This document shows positions 53,148-62,243 of a stretch of DNA of 64,000 nucleotides, piece by piece. The translations under genes and the position numbers were made by a program. Position 1 is the first letter of the stretch. Each line of letters starts with the position of its first letter. The stretch spans positions 6,676,001 to 6,740,000 of the forward strand of contig NZ_CP023701.1 in assembly GCF_008704535.1 (NCBI RefSeq), written 5' to 3'. Source of the DNA: Streptomyces subrutilus (GTDB taxonomy: Bacteria; Actinomycetota; Actinomycetes; Streptomycetales; Streptomycetaceae). The notes under the pieces are model-generated. The model worked only from the letters and a program-made list of their open reading frames with translations, was not told where the DNA came from and did no database searches.

Positions 53148-53558
53148 GTGCCCGGGATCGACGAATGCCTGCTCGAAGCCATGGCCCTGCCTGGTGCGCG
53201 GGGGGCCGCGCTGGTCGACTGGAGCAGCGGACTGGCCCTCGGCACCGCCGGTGACTCGCCCGTGGGCGACCACGAGACGACCGCGGCCGAGACCGCCGAG
53301 CTGGCCCGGGCGGCCGCCGAGTACGAGTCCTTCGCTCCCTCGGAGGACGAGGCGATACCCGGCGCGGGCGCGGGCACCGGCCCGCCCGTGGAGGACCTGA
53401 TCGTCACCACCCGTACCGGCTACCACGTGCTCCGCTTCGTCGAGACCAGCTTCGACAGCAGCGTCTTCCTGCACCTCTGGCTCGACCGGACCGAGGGCAA
53501 CCTCGCCCTCGCCCGCCACCGGCTGCGCAACCTCGCCGAGGGGCTGGTGCTGAGATGA
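53148..53558 (+). CDS. Roadblock/LC7-like protein 1
   Basis: 136 residues from GTG 53148 (gaggggag upstream). The fold is suggested by similarity to the third protein of the operon: ARGAALVDWSSGLALGTAGD corresponds to GAALVDYGSGMALGTVGG there, and FLHLWLDRTEGNLALARHRL to FLYLALDRNRANLAMARHQL. An acidic insert (about 45-75) interrupts the middle. Roadblock proteins usually bind small GTPases of the MglA or CvnD type. Its stop overlaps the next start by ATGA. Confidence 0.78.
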   Translation: MPGIDECLLEAMALPGARGAALVDWSSGLALGTAGDSPVGDHETTAAETAELARAAAEYESFAPSEDEAIPGAGAGTGPPVEDLIVTTRTGYHVLRFVETSFDSSVFLHLWLDRTEGNLALARHRLRNLAEGLVLR

Positions 53559-54343
53559 CCGCCCCGGCTCCCGCTCCGTCCCCGATGACCGCCGTCTCCC
53601 CCCTCCTCACCCGCCTCGCGGCCGAACGCGCCACCGGCGCCCTGCTGCGCGACCGCGGCACCCTCTTCCTGGAGGACGGCCGCATCGTCCACGCGGAGAG
53701 CCCGGCCACCCCCGGCCTCGACGTCCTGCTCACCACCGGCGGCGGCCTCGCCCCCGAACGCTGGCGCGAGGCGATCGACCGGGCCGGCGCCCGCCGCCAG
53801 GTCGCCCGCTTCCTCGTCGACAGCGGCGGCCTCGCCGGCGGCGAGCTGGAGATCTGCCACCTCGCCGCCATCTTCGACGCCGCCTTCTTCGCCCTGTCCC
53901 CGGGCAGCGGCCCCTCCCGCTTCCGCCGCGGGGCCACCCACTGGATCGGTTCCGTGCGCTCCGTCCCGGCCGCCGCCGTGGAGCGCGAGACCCGCCGCCG
54001 CCGCGAACTGCTCGACGCGGTCTGGCCCTACCCCCTGCTGGACACCGCCCCGGTGGTGCCGCGGGCCGCCGCCCCCGGGCAGACGGTCACCGCCCGGCAG
54101 CGGCTGCTGCTGCACCGGGCCGACGGCGTCCGCACCCCGGCGGACCTCGCGTGGGTCCTGGGCCGGCCCGCCTTCCACACGCTCCTCGACGTGCGCCGCC
54201 TCGCCGCGGCCGGGCTCGTCGAGACCCCGCACGCCCCTCCGGCGCCGGTGGTGGAGTCCCTGCCCGACTGGATCACCCAGGCCCAATCCCCGGACGTGGC
54301 GCTGCTCCGCCGGTTACGCGACGCACTGGAGGCAAGCCTGTGA
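53555..54343 (+). CDS. DUF4388-like protein of the roadblock operon
   Basis: 262 residues from an ATG overlapping the previous stop. The first 120 residues (LAAERATGALLRDRGTLFLE, DGRIVHAESPATPGLDVLLT) look like a DUF4388/PATAN-type module. The second half reads like a winged helix (LLLHRADGVRTPADLAWVLG, then HTLLDVRRLAAAGLVETPHA). Both parts are common in signalling proteins that pair with roadblock proteins. Domain assignment is moderate; function unknown. The stop overlaps a GTG start possibility of the next gene (GTGA). Confidence 0.65.
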   Translation: MTAPAPAPSPMTAVSPLLTRLAAERATGALLRDRGTLFLEDGRIVHAESPATPGLDVLLTTGGGLAPERWREAIDRAGARRQVARFLVDSGGLAGGELEICHLAAIFDAAFFALSPGSGPSRFRRGATHWIGSVRSVPAAAVERETRRRRELLDAVWPYPLLDTAPVVPRAAAPGQTVTARQRLLLHRADGVRTPADLAWVLGRPAFHTLLDVRRLAAAGLVETPHAPPAPVVESLPDWITQAQSPDVALLRRLRDALEASL

Positions 54344-54426
54344 GGCTCCCGCTGCGACCGGCCCTGCGCGCCGACCGCTCCGAGCGGAGGCAGCCCGAGA
54401 GGCAGCCCGAAAGGAAGAAGTCCGAC

Positions 54427-54846
54427 ATGAGCACGGTGCCCGCCGAAGCGGAGGCCGAGATACTCGCCGAGCTCCGCCGGCTCCGGGCGAGGGTCCCCCA
54501 GCTCACCGGCGCCCTGGCCGCCAGCGCGGACGGTTTCGTCCTGGCCCAGGACAGCGCCGCCGCCGAGGCGGAGACCGTGGCGGCCCTGACCGCGGCCGCC
54601 CTCGGAGTGGCCCGGCGGCTCAGCGACTGCACCGGCCAGGGCGGCTTCCGCGAGCTCCTGGTCCGCGGGGAGCACGGCTACGTCGCCACCTACGCGGCCG
54701 GCCGCACGGCCGTCCTCACCCTGCTCGCGGAGCCGCGGGTCAACGTGGGGCGGCTCCACCTGGAGGCCCGCCGCTCCAGCCAGCGGATAGCGGAGCTCAT
54801 CGACCACACCCTCGGCCTGCGCGGCCCCCGGGCCCCCTCGGCGTAG
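54427..54846 (+). CDS. Roadblock/LC7 domain protein 2
   Basis: 139 residues from ATG 54427 with aggaag nine bases upstream. An in-frame GTG at 54340, overlapping the previous stop and preceded by ggagg, would add 29 charged residues and cannot be ruled out. Roadblock features: LRARVPQLTGALAASADGFV, then AALTAAALGVARRLSDCTG and AVLTLLAEPRVNVGRLHLEA. It resembles CvnB-type proteins of Streptomyces conservons, which sit between a histidine kinase and a GTPase; neither is present here. Confidence 0.82.
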   Translation: MSTVPAEAEAEILAELRRLRARVPQLTGALAASADGFVLAQDSAAAEAETVAALTAAALGVARRLSDCTGQGGFRELLVRGEHGYVATYAAGRTAVLTLLAEPRVNVGRLHLEARRSSQRIAELIDHTLGLRGPRAPSA

Positions 54847-54956
54847 CCCGGCCGCCCGCACCACCGCACCACCGCACGCCAGCGGCGCCCGCACGTCACC
54901 GGACGTGCGAACGGCGCATCCCGCAAGGAACAGGGAACAAGGAAAGAGGAACCGTC

Positions 54957-55331
54957 ATGGCCAATGTGGAAACCGCCCTCAAGGAAGCCACCACCACGAT
55001 CGAGGGGGCGCTCGGCGCGGCCCTCGTCGACTACGGCAGCGGCATGGCCCTGGGCACCGTCGGCGGCGGCAAGGACCTGGACCTGGCCGTCGCCGCCGCG
55101 GGCAACACCGACGTGGTGCGCGCCAAGGTCCGCGCGATGGAGATGCTCGGCCTGGCGGACGAGATCGAGGACATCCTCATCACCCTGGGCAGCCAGTACC
55201 ACCTGATCCGGCTGCTGAAGGCCCGCGGCTCCAGCGGCTTCTTCCTCTACCTCGCGCTCGACCGGAACCGGGCCAACCTCGCGATGGCCCGGCACCAGCT
55301 GAAGAAGATCGAGAACGAGCTGGAAGTCTGA
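54957..55331 (+). CDS. Roadblock/LC7-like protein 3
   Basis: 124 residues from ATG 54957 behind aaagagga. The sequence ALKEATTTIEGALGAALVDY, then MEMLGLADEIEDILITLGSQ and YHLIRLLKARGSSGFFLYLA fits a compact roadblock fold. It parallels the first protein of the operon without that protein's acidic insert, which points to duplication. It is the last gene before the teichoic-acid type transferase, 195 bases downstream. Confidence 0.82.
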   Translation: MANVETALKEATTTIEGALGAALVDYGSGMALGTVGGGKDLDLAVAAAGNTDVVRAKVRAMEMLGLADEIEDILITLGSQYHLIRLLKARGSSGFFLYLALDRNRANLAMARHQLKKIENELEV

Positions 55332-55443
55332 CCGAGGGGCCCGCTCCGGGCCCTCCACCGGAGGCCTTCGTCGAGGTGGCGGGCGGCTTAATTCTTTGCC
55401 GTCCGCCCCGACGATCTGCCGGGATATGTCCAAGATGGTGGGA

Positions 55444-55471
55444 TTTTGCGAATCTGGTACAGCGATAGGAT
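55444..55471 (+). promoter_or_regulatory. Candidate promoter of the transferase gene
   Basis: A -10-like TAGGAT (55466-55471) with a weak -35-like TTTTGC (55444-55449) at a 16-base spacing, in an A/T-enriched intergenic region 55 bases before the start codon. The -35 box is poor. Confidence 0.3.
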
Positions 55472-55525
55472 GCTGTCATCAGCCGATCATCGATAAAGCA
55501 TAAAACGCTGGAGAAGTCGCCACCC

Positions 55526-58500
55526 ATGCCCCCGCGCTTGAGCATCGTTGTCCCCGTCTACAACGTCGAGCTCTACCTCGACGAGTGCCTGGAGTCCCTT
55601 GCCGCTCAGACCTTCACCGACTTCGAGGCCATTCTCGTAGACGACGGCTCCACGGACACCAGCGCGGTCATCGCCAAGGCCTTCGCCGCGCGGGACAACC
55701 GGTTCCGGGTCGTCATGCAGGAGAACGCAGGTCTCGGCGCGGCCCGCAACGTCGGTGCCCGGCACGCGCACGAGGACAGCGAGTACCTGGCCTTCGTCGA
55801 CAGCGACGACACGATGCCCGACTACGCCTACCAGCGGCTGATCGACGCCCTCGACGAGACGGGTTCCGACTTCGCGGGCGGCAACGTCAAGCGCTTCCGC
55901 TCCGTCGGCATGCAGCAGTCCTGGGGCCACCGGGCCGCCTTCGCCAAGACGCAGCTGAAGACGCACATCTCCAGGTTCCCGGCGCTGGTCACCGACCGCA
56001 CCGCGTGGAACAAGGTCTACCGGCGCACCTTCTGGAACGAGCACGGCTTCCAGTACCCCGAGGGCATCCTCTACGAGGACGCCCCGGTCAGCATCCCCGC
56101 GCACTACTTCGCCACCAGCGTCGACATCATCAGCGACTGCGTCTACCACTGGCGCGTCCGCGAGACCGGCGAGCGCTCGATCACCCAGCGCTCCACCGAC
56201 CCGGTCTCCCTGATCGACCGCGTCACCTCCGTCCGCCTGGTCCGCGAGGCCCTCAAGGCCAAGGAGGGCGCCAAGTACGCCCGTTACCTGCGCGACTACG
56301 ACTACAACGTGCTGAGCGAGGAACTCCCGCTCATCTACAAGTACGTGGGCGAGGGCGGCCCCGACTTCCGCGCCGCGTTCGTCAAGGAGGTCGGCGGCCT
56401 GGTCCGCGAGATCGGCACCGGCCCCTGGTCCGACCTGACCGTCGCCGACCGCCTCAAGGCGTTCCTGGCCCGCGAGGGCCGGGTGGAGGACTTCATCGCC
56501 CTCCAGGAGCACCAGCGCGACTACCACTACAGCGTGCCCGTCAAGGGACTGGCCCGCCCGGTGGCCGACTACCCGTTCCTCCAGGGCCGTCCGCCCGTGC
56601 CCGCCAAGATCCTCACCCTCGGGCCGCGCGAGCGCCGCGTCGTCAGCCGCCTGGAGCAGGCGGTCTGGGCCGACGGCAAGCTGCTCCTGCGCGGCTACGC
56701 CCTCCCCGGCCACCTCGGCGCCGAAAGCCGCCTGGGCACCCGCAAGATGCTCGTCTTCCGCGAGGGCGGCAAGCGCCGCCGCTCCGTCGTCAGCGCCCGT
56801 ACGGTCGCCGCCCCGATGGCCACCGTCAACTCCCCGCACCTCGCCCTGCGCCACGCGGACTGGGCCGGCTTCACCGCCGTCGTCGACCCGACCGTCTTCC
56901 AGTCGGGCGGTGCCTGGCGCGACGGCGTGTGGACCACCTCCGTCGCCGTGACCGGAGCCGGCGGCCTGCACCGCGCCCGACTGCGGGGCGGCGAGCACGA
57001 CACCGGCCAGAACCCGCCCGCGCACTGGGTGGCTCCGGACGTGCGCGTCCGGCCGACGATCGCCGGCTCCCTCACCATCCAGGTGGAGGTCGTCCGCGCC
57101 CGCGCCCTGGACGTGCGTCCCGCCGGCGACGACGCCGTCGAGATCGCCGGTGAGCTGGCCGCGGCCCTGGGGGCCGCCGTCACCCTGCGGGCCGTCCACG
57201 TCACCACCGGCACCGTGCTCGAACTCCCGCTGGAGACCTCCGCCGCCACCGGCGGCCGGACCGCCTTCACGGCCCGGGTGCCCCTGGCCGACCTCGCCGC
57301 CGTACCGGACGCGGAGTCCCAGCCCGGCGAGTGGAACCCCGAGCCCTGGACCCTGGCCGTCGTCGCCGCGGACGGGGCCGAGCACCCGCTCGTCCACGAC
57401 GAGCGCGGCGGCTTCACCGGCCTGGTCGTCCCGCTGCCCGCGGGTGACGCCGGACGCTCCCTGTTCGCCAAGCGCGGCAACAACGGCCACTTGGTACTGT
57501 CCACCCAGCCCTCGCCGCCGCTGGTCGACGCGGTGGCCGCCGAGGACGGCGAGCTGACCCTGCGCGGCCGCTTCCTCGCACCCGCCGACGAGCCCTACGA
57601 ACTGGTCCTGCACAACGTGCACGGCGCCGAGTTCAGCTACCCGGTCACCCGCGACGGCGACACCTTCGAGACCACCTTCGCGCCCGTCCTCCCCGAGGCG
57701 TACGCCGGCCGCACCACGCTGCCGGAAGGCCGCTGGTGGCCCACCCTGCGCCCGGTCGCCCAGGGCGGAACCACCGCCGGGCTGCTCGGCGTCGACCGCG
57801 GCGCACCGGTCCAGATCGGCGCCGGCATCCTCTTCTCCGGTCCGCACGCGCTGACCGTCCAGGGCCGCCGCATGCGCGTCGAGACGCGCTTCTACGACCG
57901 CATGGTGCTCGTCTCGGACCCGCTGCTGAGCCCGCACGACCGGTCCAACTTCGCCCAGCGCGTGGCCCGTGACGAGACCTACCCCGCGCAGCGCGCCCTG
58001 CCGCTCAAGGACACCGTCGTCTACGACGTGTTCCAGGGCAACGGCGCCGGCGACTCGCCCCGCGCCATCCACGAGGAACTCCTGCGCCGCGGCGAGAAGC
58101 TGGAGCACATCTGGCTGGTCCGCGACGGCCGCGCCGAGGTCCCCGCGACCGCCCGCGCCGTCCAGTACGACAGCGTCGAGTCCTGGGAGGTCCTCGCCCG
58201 GGCCCGCTACTACGTGGTCAACTCCAACGTGCCGCGCAACTTCCGGCGCCGTACCGGGCAGACCGTCGTGCAGACCTGGCACGGCACGCCGATCAAGCAG
58301 ATCGGCCACGACTACGTGCACGACTACTACACGAGCCCCGAGGTGCTGGAGGGCTTGGAGCACGACAGCGCGCAGTGGACGCTGCTCGCCTCCCCGAGCT
58401 CCTACGCCACCCCCGTCCTCCAGCGCGCCCTCGGCTACGCCGGCGAGGTCATAGAGTCCGGCAGCCCGCGCACGGACGCGCTGGTGCGGCCCGACGCACA

Positions 58501-59122
58501 GCGGATCGCGGAGGTCCGGCGCCGGCTCGGCCTCCCCGAGGGCAAGAAGGTCGTCCTGTACATGCCGACCTGGCGGGAGAACCGCGAGGGCTTCTCCGGC
58601 GGCTACAAGCTCGACCTGCACATCGACCTCGACGAGGCCCGGCGCCGGCTGGGCGAGGACCACGTCCTGCTGGTCCGCGGTCACCACAACGTCGGCGAGC
58701 AGGTCCGCGAGGGCGTCCGCGACGGCTTCGTCGTCGACGTGTCCCGCTGGCCCGACGCCACCGACCTGCTGCTCGTCGCCGACGTCCTCATCTCGGACTA
58801 CTCCTCCGCGATCTTCGACTTCGCGCTGACCGACCGGCCGATCCTGCTCTTCACGTACGACCTGGAGCACTACCGCAGCACGCTGCGCGGCTTCAACTTC
58901 GACCTGGAGGCGAAGGCCCCCGGCCCGCTGCTGGCGGACTCGGCGAGCCTGATCGAGGCCGTGCGCACGGCACAGTCCGTGGGCGAGGAGTACGCGCAGG
59001 CACGGGCGGCGTTCCGGGCCGAGTTCTGCGACCTGGACGACGGCGAGGCCGCGAAGCGCGTCGTCGACCGGATGCTCGGCGTCACCGGGTCTTCCGGGGC
59101 GGCCGGCGCCACGTCGAACTGA
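55526..59122 (+). CDS. Bifunctional glycosyltransferase / CDP-glycerol glycerophosphotransferase
   Basis: 1198 residues. An N-terminal GT-A family 2 domain (about 1-330) shows LSIVVPVYNVELYLDECLES, LVDDGSTDTS and FVDSDDTMPD (DxD). A middle part of 400 residues is beta-rich and unrecognised. The C-terminal domain (about 770-1190) is a TagF/TarF-type CDP-glycerol:polymer glycerophosphotransferase, with VVQTWHGTPIKQIGHD, VVLYMPTWRENREGF and LISDYSSAIFDFALTDRPIL. It should build or extend a wall teichoic-acid-like polymer at the inner face of the membrane. A perfect hairpin terminator follows. No transporter or CDP-glycerol synthase gene is adjacent. Confidence 0.9.
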   Translation: MPPRLSIVVPVYNVELYLDECLESLAAQTFTDFEAILVDDGSTDTSAVIAKAFAARDNRFRVVMQENAGLGAARNVGARHAHEDSEYLAFVDSDDTMPDYAYQRLIDALDETGSDFAGGNVKRFRSVGMQQSWGHRAAFAKTQLKTHISRFPALVTDRTAWNKVYRRTFWNEHGFQYPEGILYEDAPVSIPAHYFATSVDIISDCVYHWRVRETGERSITQRSTDPVSLIDRVTSVRLVREALKAKEGAKYARYLRDYDYNVLSEELPLIYKYVGEGGPDFRAAFVKEVGGLVREIGTGPWSDLTVADRLKAFLAREGRVEDFIALQEHQRDYHYSVPVKGLARPVADYPFLQGRPPVPAKILTLGPRERRVVSRLEQAVWADGKLLLRGYALPGHLGAESRLGTRKMLVFREGGKRRRSVVSARTVAAPMATVNSPHLALRHADWAGFTAVVDPTVFQSGGAWRDGVWTTSVAVTGAGGLHRARLRGGEHDTGQNPPAHWVAPDVRVRPTIAGSLTIQVEVVRARALDVRPAGDDAVEIAGELAAALGAAVTLRAVHVTTGTVLELPLETSAATGGRTAFTARVPLADLAAVPDAESQPGEWNPEPWTLAVVAADGAEHPLVHDERGGFTGLVVPLPAGDAGRSLFAKRGNNGHLVLSTQPSPPLVDAVAAEDGELTLRGRFLAPADEPYELVLHNVHGAEFSYPVTRDGDTFETTFAPVLPEAYAGRTTLPEGRWWPTLRPVAQGGTTAGLLGVDRGAPVQIGAGILFSGPHALTVQGRRMRVETRFYDRMVLVSDPLLSPHDRSNFAQRVARDETYPAQRALPLKDTVVYDVFQGNGAGDSPRAIHEELLRRGEKLEHIWLVRDGRAEVPATARAVQYDSVESWEVLARARYYVVNSNVPRNFRRRTGQTVVQTWHGTPIKQIGHDYVHDYYTSPEVLEGLEHDSAQWTLLASPSSYATPVLQRALGYAGEVIESGSPRTDALVRPDAQRIAEVRRRLGLPEGKKVVLYMPTWRENREGFSGGYKLDLHIDLDEARRRLGEDHVLLVRGHHNVGEQVREGVRDGFVVDVSRWPDATDLLLVADVLISDYSSAIFDFALTDRPILLFTYDLEHYRSTLRGFNFDLEAKAPGPLLADSASLIEAVRTAQSVGEEYAQARAAFRAEFCDLDDGEAAKRVVDRMLGVTGSSGAAGATSN

Positions 59123-59151
59123 CCCGTACGAGCGAATTCCGCGCTGACACG

Positions 59152-59196
59152 GACCGGCCCCGGGCCCACCGATGAATTTCGGGCCCGGGGCCGGTC
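59152..59196 (+). terminator. Hairpin terminator after the transferase gene
   Basis: A perfect 16-bp GC-rich stem (59152-59167 with 59181-59196) with a 13-base A/T-containing loop, followed by tgtatgtg, 30 bases beyond the stop. Confidence 0.8.
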
Positions 59197-59248
59197 TGTA
59201 TGTGTGGGGCGGCGTCCGGCCGCCCCCCACACCCGCCCGGAGGCAGTC

Positions 59249-59734
59249 ATGGCCAGCAGCAGGGGATTCACCACGTGCCTGTGGTTCGACGGCGACGCGG
59301 AGGCCGCCGCCGACTACTACCTGTCGGTGTTCAAGGACGGCAGGCTCGGCCGGATCGGCCGCTACAACGAATCGGGCCCGGGCCGGGCCGGTGACGTGAT
59401 GGTCGTCGAGTTCGAGATCAACGGACAGCGGTTCATCGGCCTCAACGGAGGCCCGCAGTTCCCCTTCACCGAGGCGATCTCCTTCCAGATCCGCTGTTCG
59501 GACGAGGCCGAGGCCGACTACTACTACGAGGCGCTGACGAGGGACGGCGGCCGGGAATCCGAATGCGGCTGGGTCAAGGACAAGTTCGGGGTGTCCTGGC
59601 AGGTCACTCCGGACGAGGCCATCGACCTGATCTCCGACCCCGACCCGGGCCGCGCCGCCCGGGCCACCGCGGCCATGATGACGATGAAGAAGCTGGACGT
59701 GGCCGAGATGCGCCGCGCCGCCGACGCCGGCTGA
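59249..59734 (+). CDS. VOC family protein (PhnB-like)
   Basis: 161 residues from ATG 59249 behind ggaggc. The sequence FTTCLWFDGDAEAAADYYLS, VVEFEINGQRFIGLNGGPQF, ISFQIRCSDEAEADYYYEAL and ESECGWVKDKFGVSWQVTP is the PhnB / 3-dmu-9_3-mt subtype of the vicinal-oxygen-chelate fold. Despite old annotations these are not methyltransferases; no activity can be assigned. Single gene between terminators. Confidence 0.88.
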   Translation: MASSRGFTTCLWFDGDAEAAADYYLSVFKDGRLGRIGRYNESGPGRAGDVMVVEFEINGQRFIGLNGGPQFPFTEAISFQIRCSDEAEADYYYEALTRDGGRESECGWVKDKFGVSWQVTPDEAIDLISDPDPGRAARATAAMMTMKKLDVAEMRRAADAG

Positions 59735-59744
59735 CCGGGACCGC

Positions 59745-59774
59745 CCGCGGCCCGTGCCCATCGCCGGGCCGCGG
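59745..59774. terminator. Hairpin between the convergent VOC and sirtuin genes
   Basis: A perfect 10-bp stem ccgcggcccg/cgggccgcgg with a ten-base loop, 11 bases after the VOC stop and 21 bases from the sirtuin stop. Confidence 0.6.
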
Positions 59775-59794
59775 ACGGCCTGTCGGCCCGGCCG

Positions 59795-60527
59795 TCAGTC
59801 CCCGTGCGCGAGGCGGGCCGGCAGCGCCGGCAGGGCCGTGCCGATCGGCTCGCGCACGAGCTCGTCGGCCCGCGCGTCGTACGGGGTCTCCTCCGCGTTC
59901 ACGATGATCAGCCGGGCTCCGGCCTCCGCGGCCATGCCCGCAAGCGACGCGGTGGGCTGGACCCGGAGGGTCGGTCCGACGGCGACGCACACCTGGCACC
60001 CCCGCGCCACGGCCATCGCCTGCCCCAGCACCACGGGATCCAGGCGCTGTCCGAACATGACGGTGGCAGCCTTGAGGATGCCGCCGCACGCCGGGCAGGC
60101 CGGATCGGGGTCACCGGCGGCGACCCGGGCCAGCGCCTGCGCCCTGCCCGAGGGCGCGTGGCAGCCGGTGCACACCACCGAACGGGCCGAGCCGTGCGGT
60201 TCCGAACACCTTGTGCGCGGGCAGGCCGGCCAACTGCTGCAGGCCGTCCACGTTCTGGGTGACGACCCGCACCGGGGTCCCGCCGGGTTCGAGCTCCGCC
60301 ACCGCCCGGTGCGCGGCGTTGGGCCGGGCCCCGAGCGCCCCGATCTCGGCCCGCATCCGCCAGGAGCGGCGCCGGACCTCCGGATCGGCCATGCAGGACG
60401 CGTACGTCACGAGCTTCTCGGCGTCCGGATCGCGGCGCCACAGGCCCTGCGGCCCGCGGTGGTCCGGGATCCCGGAGTCGGTGGACATTCCTGCCCCGCT
60501 GATCACGGCGACGAGCGGCTTTCCCAT
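59795..60527 (-). pseudogene. Sir2 family NAD-dependent deacylase, frameshifted
   Basis: The minus strand encodes a whole sirtuin in two frames. The first part (from ATG 60527) has VAVISGAGMSTDSGIPDHRG for NAD binding and VVTQNVDGLQQLAGLPAHKV. The second has EPHGSARSVVCTGCHA with the catalytic His and the first Zn Cys pair, then CPACGGILKAATVMFGQRLD and VVGPT-like VAVGPTLRVQPTASL. Removing one base in ttcggaacc near 60203 would join both halves into one normal-length sirtuin of about 244 residues. It is either a recent pseudogene or a sequencing error; programmed shifting is unlikely, as no slippery site is seen. Confidence 0.8.
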
Positions 60528-60697
60528 GCTCCGACCCCGGGGACGCGCGCCGGGGGCCGCGACCGGATGACGGCAGGCGCCGATCGTCGGGCCCGGTGGG
60601 CCCGTTGCCGATCGGTCCGGTGAATCCCGCCCCCCACAGGAGTGAGTCCGGGCCGCGCCCCTCCCGGTGCGACGGCCCGGGCCGCTACAAACCGGTC

Positions 60698-61150
60698 ATG
60701 AGACTCATGCCGTACCGCCCCCGCGCTCTGCTGCTCACCCTGCTCGCGCTGCCGGTGCTGTCCGCCGCCCCGGTCCTGGCCGCCGAGGCGGCGCCGGCGG
60801 CCGCGCCGGCCGCGGCCGGGCACCGCCACGAGCACTCCGCCGCCGAGATCGGCCGGTTCCTGACCTCGTTCTACGGTGTCCACGGGCCCACCGGCTACTA
60901 CCGGGAGCACCGGGTCTCGCAGGTCCTGAAGGACAAGCAGACGGGCAGCCCGGACGCCGACGTGCTGCTCTGCGCACAGAACGCCCCGCAGGACGTCGGC
61001 ATCGGCCCCGTCACCGTGGCGCGGTCGGCCGGCGTGGGCTGGGCCACCGTCACCACCCACTGGGCGGCCGGCGCCACCGACACCTTCACCGCGTACGTCC
61101 GCCTCGACTCCCTGCCCATCCGGCTCGACGACGTCATCTGCGCGGGCTGA
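60698..61150 (+). CDS. Secreted protein of unknown function
   Basis: 150 residues from ATG 60698. A Sec signal peptide occupies about residues 1-29 (RPRALLLTLLALPVLSAAPV, cleavage after VLA). The mature part (AAEIGRFLTSFYGVHGPTGY, then ADVLLCAQNAPQDVGIGPVT, and DTFTAYVRLDSLPIRLDDVI) is a small beta-rich domain with two Cys that could form a disulfide. It resembles DUF3828-like secreted proteins, but I am not certain. A second in-frame ATG is at 60707. Confidence 0.75.
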   Translation: MRLMPYRPRALLLTLLALPVLSAAPVLAAEAAPAAAPAAAGHRHEHSAAEIGRFLTSFYGVHGPTGYYREHRVSQVLKDKQTGSPDADVLLCAQNAPQDVGIGPVTVARSAGVGWATVTTHWAAGATDTFTAYVRLDSLPIRLDDVICAG

Positions 61151-61228
61151 CGGCCGGGCCCCGGCGACCGGCGACGGCCGGCCGGGCACCGCTGCGGGCC
61201 CGGCGCGGCATCTGGTACAACACCGGGC

Positions 61229-62080
61229 ATGACGGGAACGGGATTCGAGATCGCCCGGGCCGGCGCCGCCGACCTGGAACGGATGCGGGACTGGGCCGAA
61301 GAGGAGGGCTGGAACCCGGGGGACTCGGACCGGTTCGCCTTCGCGGCGGCCGATCCGGAGGGCTTCCTCATCGGCCGGCTCGACGGCGAACCGGTGGCCT
61401 GCATCTCGGCGGTGCGCTACGGGACCGGCTTCGGGTTCATCGGCTTCTACATCGCGCGCCCGGCCGTCCGCGGGCAGGGATACGGCATCCGGCTGTGGCG
61501 TGCGGGGATGGAGCGGCTGAGCGGGCGGCTCGTCGGCCTGGACGGGGTCGTCGCCCAGCAGGACAACTACCGCAGGTCCGGCTTCCGCTCCGCCTGGAAC
61601 AACGTCCGCCTCGAAGGGGTGCCGGAGGGTGCCGGGGCCCCCGACGGCGTCGAGCTGGTGGACGCCGCGACCCTGCCGCTCGCCCGACTCGCCGCCTACG
61701 ACCGGCGGTTCTTCCCCGAGCCGCGCGACGCCTTCCTCGCCGCGTGGACGGGCCTGCCCGGCCGGACCGCGCTGGCGGCCGTGCGCGACGGCCGGATCGA
61801 GGGGCTCGGGGTGGTCCGTCCGTCCGCCGGGCCCTCCCGGGTCGGTCCGCTGTACGCCGCCGGTCCGCAGGTCGCGGCCGCCCTGCTGGGCGCACTGGCC
61901 CGGCACGCGCCGGGCGGGCGCATCGCGGTGGACGTGCCGGACGCGAACCCGGCGGCCACCGCGCTCCTGACCGGACTGGGCCTCGCGCCCACCTTCGAGG
62001 CCGCCCGCATGTACACGGGACCGGCCCCCGCGCTCGACCTGGCCGGGATCTACGGAGTGACGAGCCTCGAACTGGGGTGA
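61229..62080 (+). CDS. GNAT family N-acetyltransferase with second C-terminal domain
   Basis: 283 residues from ATG 61229. The N-terminal GNAT domain (1-140) has FIGFYIARPAVRGQGYGIRL with the acetyl-CoA loop RGQGYG. The C-terminal part (about 150-283: LPLARLAAYDRRFFPEPRDA, then GRIAVDVPDANPAATALLTG) corresponds to the YitH/Acetyltransf_18 half that forms a pseudo-dimer. Substrate unknown. TACAAC stands seven bases before the ATG and there is no ribosome-binding site, consistent with a leaderless transcript. Confidence 0.87.
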   Translation: MTGTGFEIARAGAADLERMRDWAEEEGWNPGDSDRFAFAAADPEGFLIGRLDGEPVACISAVRYGTGFGFIGFYIARPAVRGQGYGIRLWRAGMERLSGRLVGLDGVVAQQDNYRRSGFRSAWNNVRLEGVPEGAGAPDGVELVDAATLPLARLAAYDRRFFPEPRDAFLAAWTGLPGRTALAAVRDGRIEGLGVVRPSAGPSRVGPLYAAGPQVAAALLGALARHAPGGRIAVDVPDANPAATALLTGLGLAPTFEAARMYTGPAPALDLAGIYGVTSLELG

Positions 62081-62243
62081 TGGCAGGAGCAGTTGACGTC
62101 TATCCTCCGGCCCTTACGAGCCTTCGGCATGGACGGGCAGAGCCCCCGGTGGGCCGGACGGCGGTCGCACGGCGCCGCCCGGCCCCGGTGCTGCGGGTGC
62201 CGCGGGTGCTGCGGGTGGTGCGTGTCGTACGGGTGACGCGGGA

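Noticed and set aside
52744..55331. A true conservon (cvnABCD)
   Set aside because: Only roadblock-type (CvnB-like) proteins are present; kinase, DUF742 and GTPase genes are absent.
55487..59761. Minus-strand open frame of more than 1400 codons
   Set aside because: It is the antisense of the teichoic-acid type transferase and VOC genes; codon bias and motifs belong to the plus strand.
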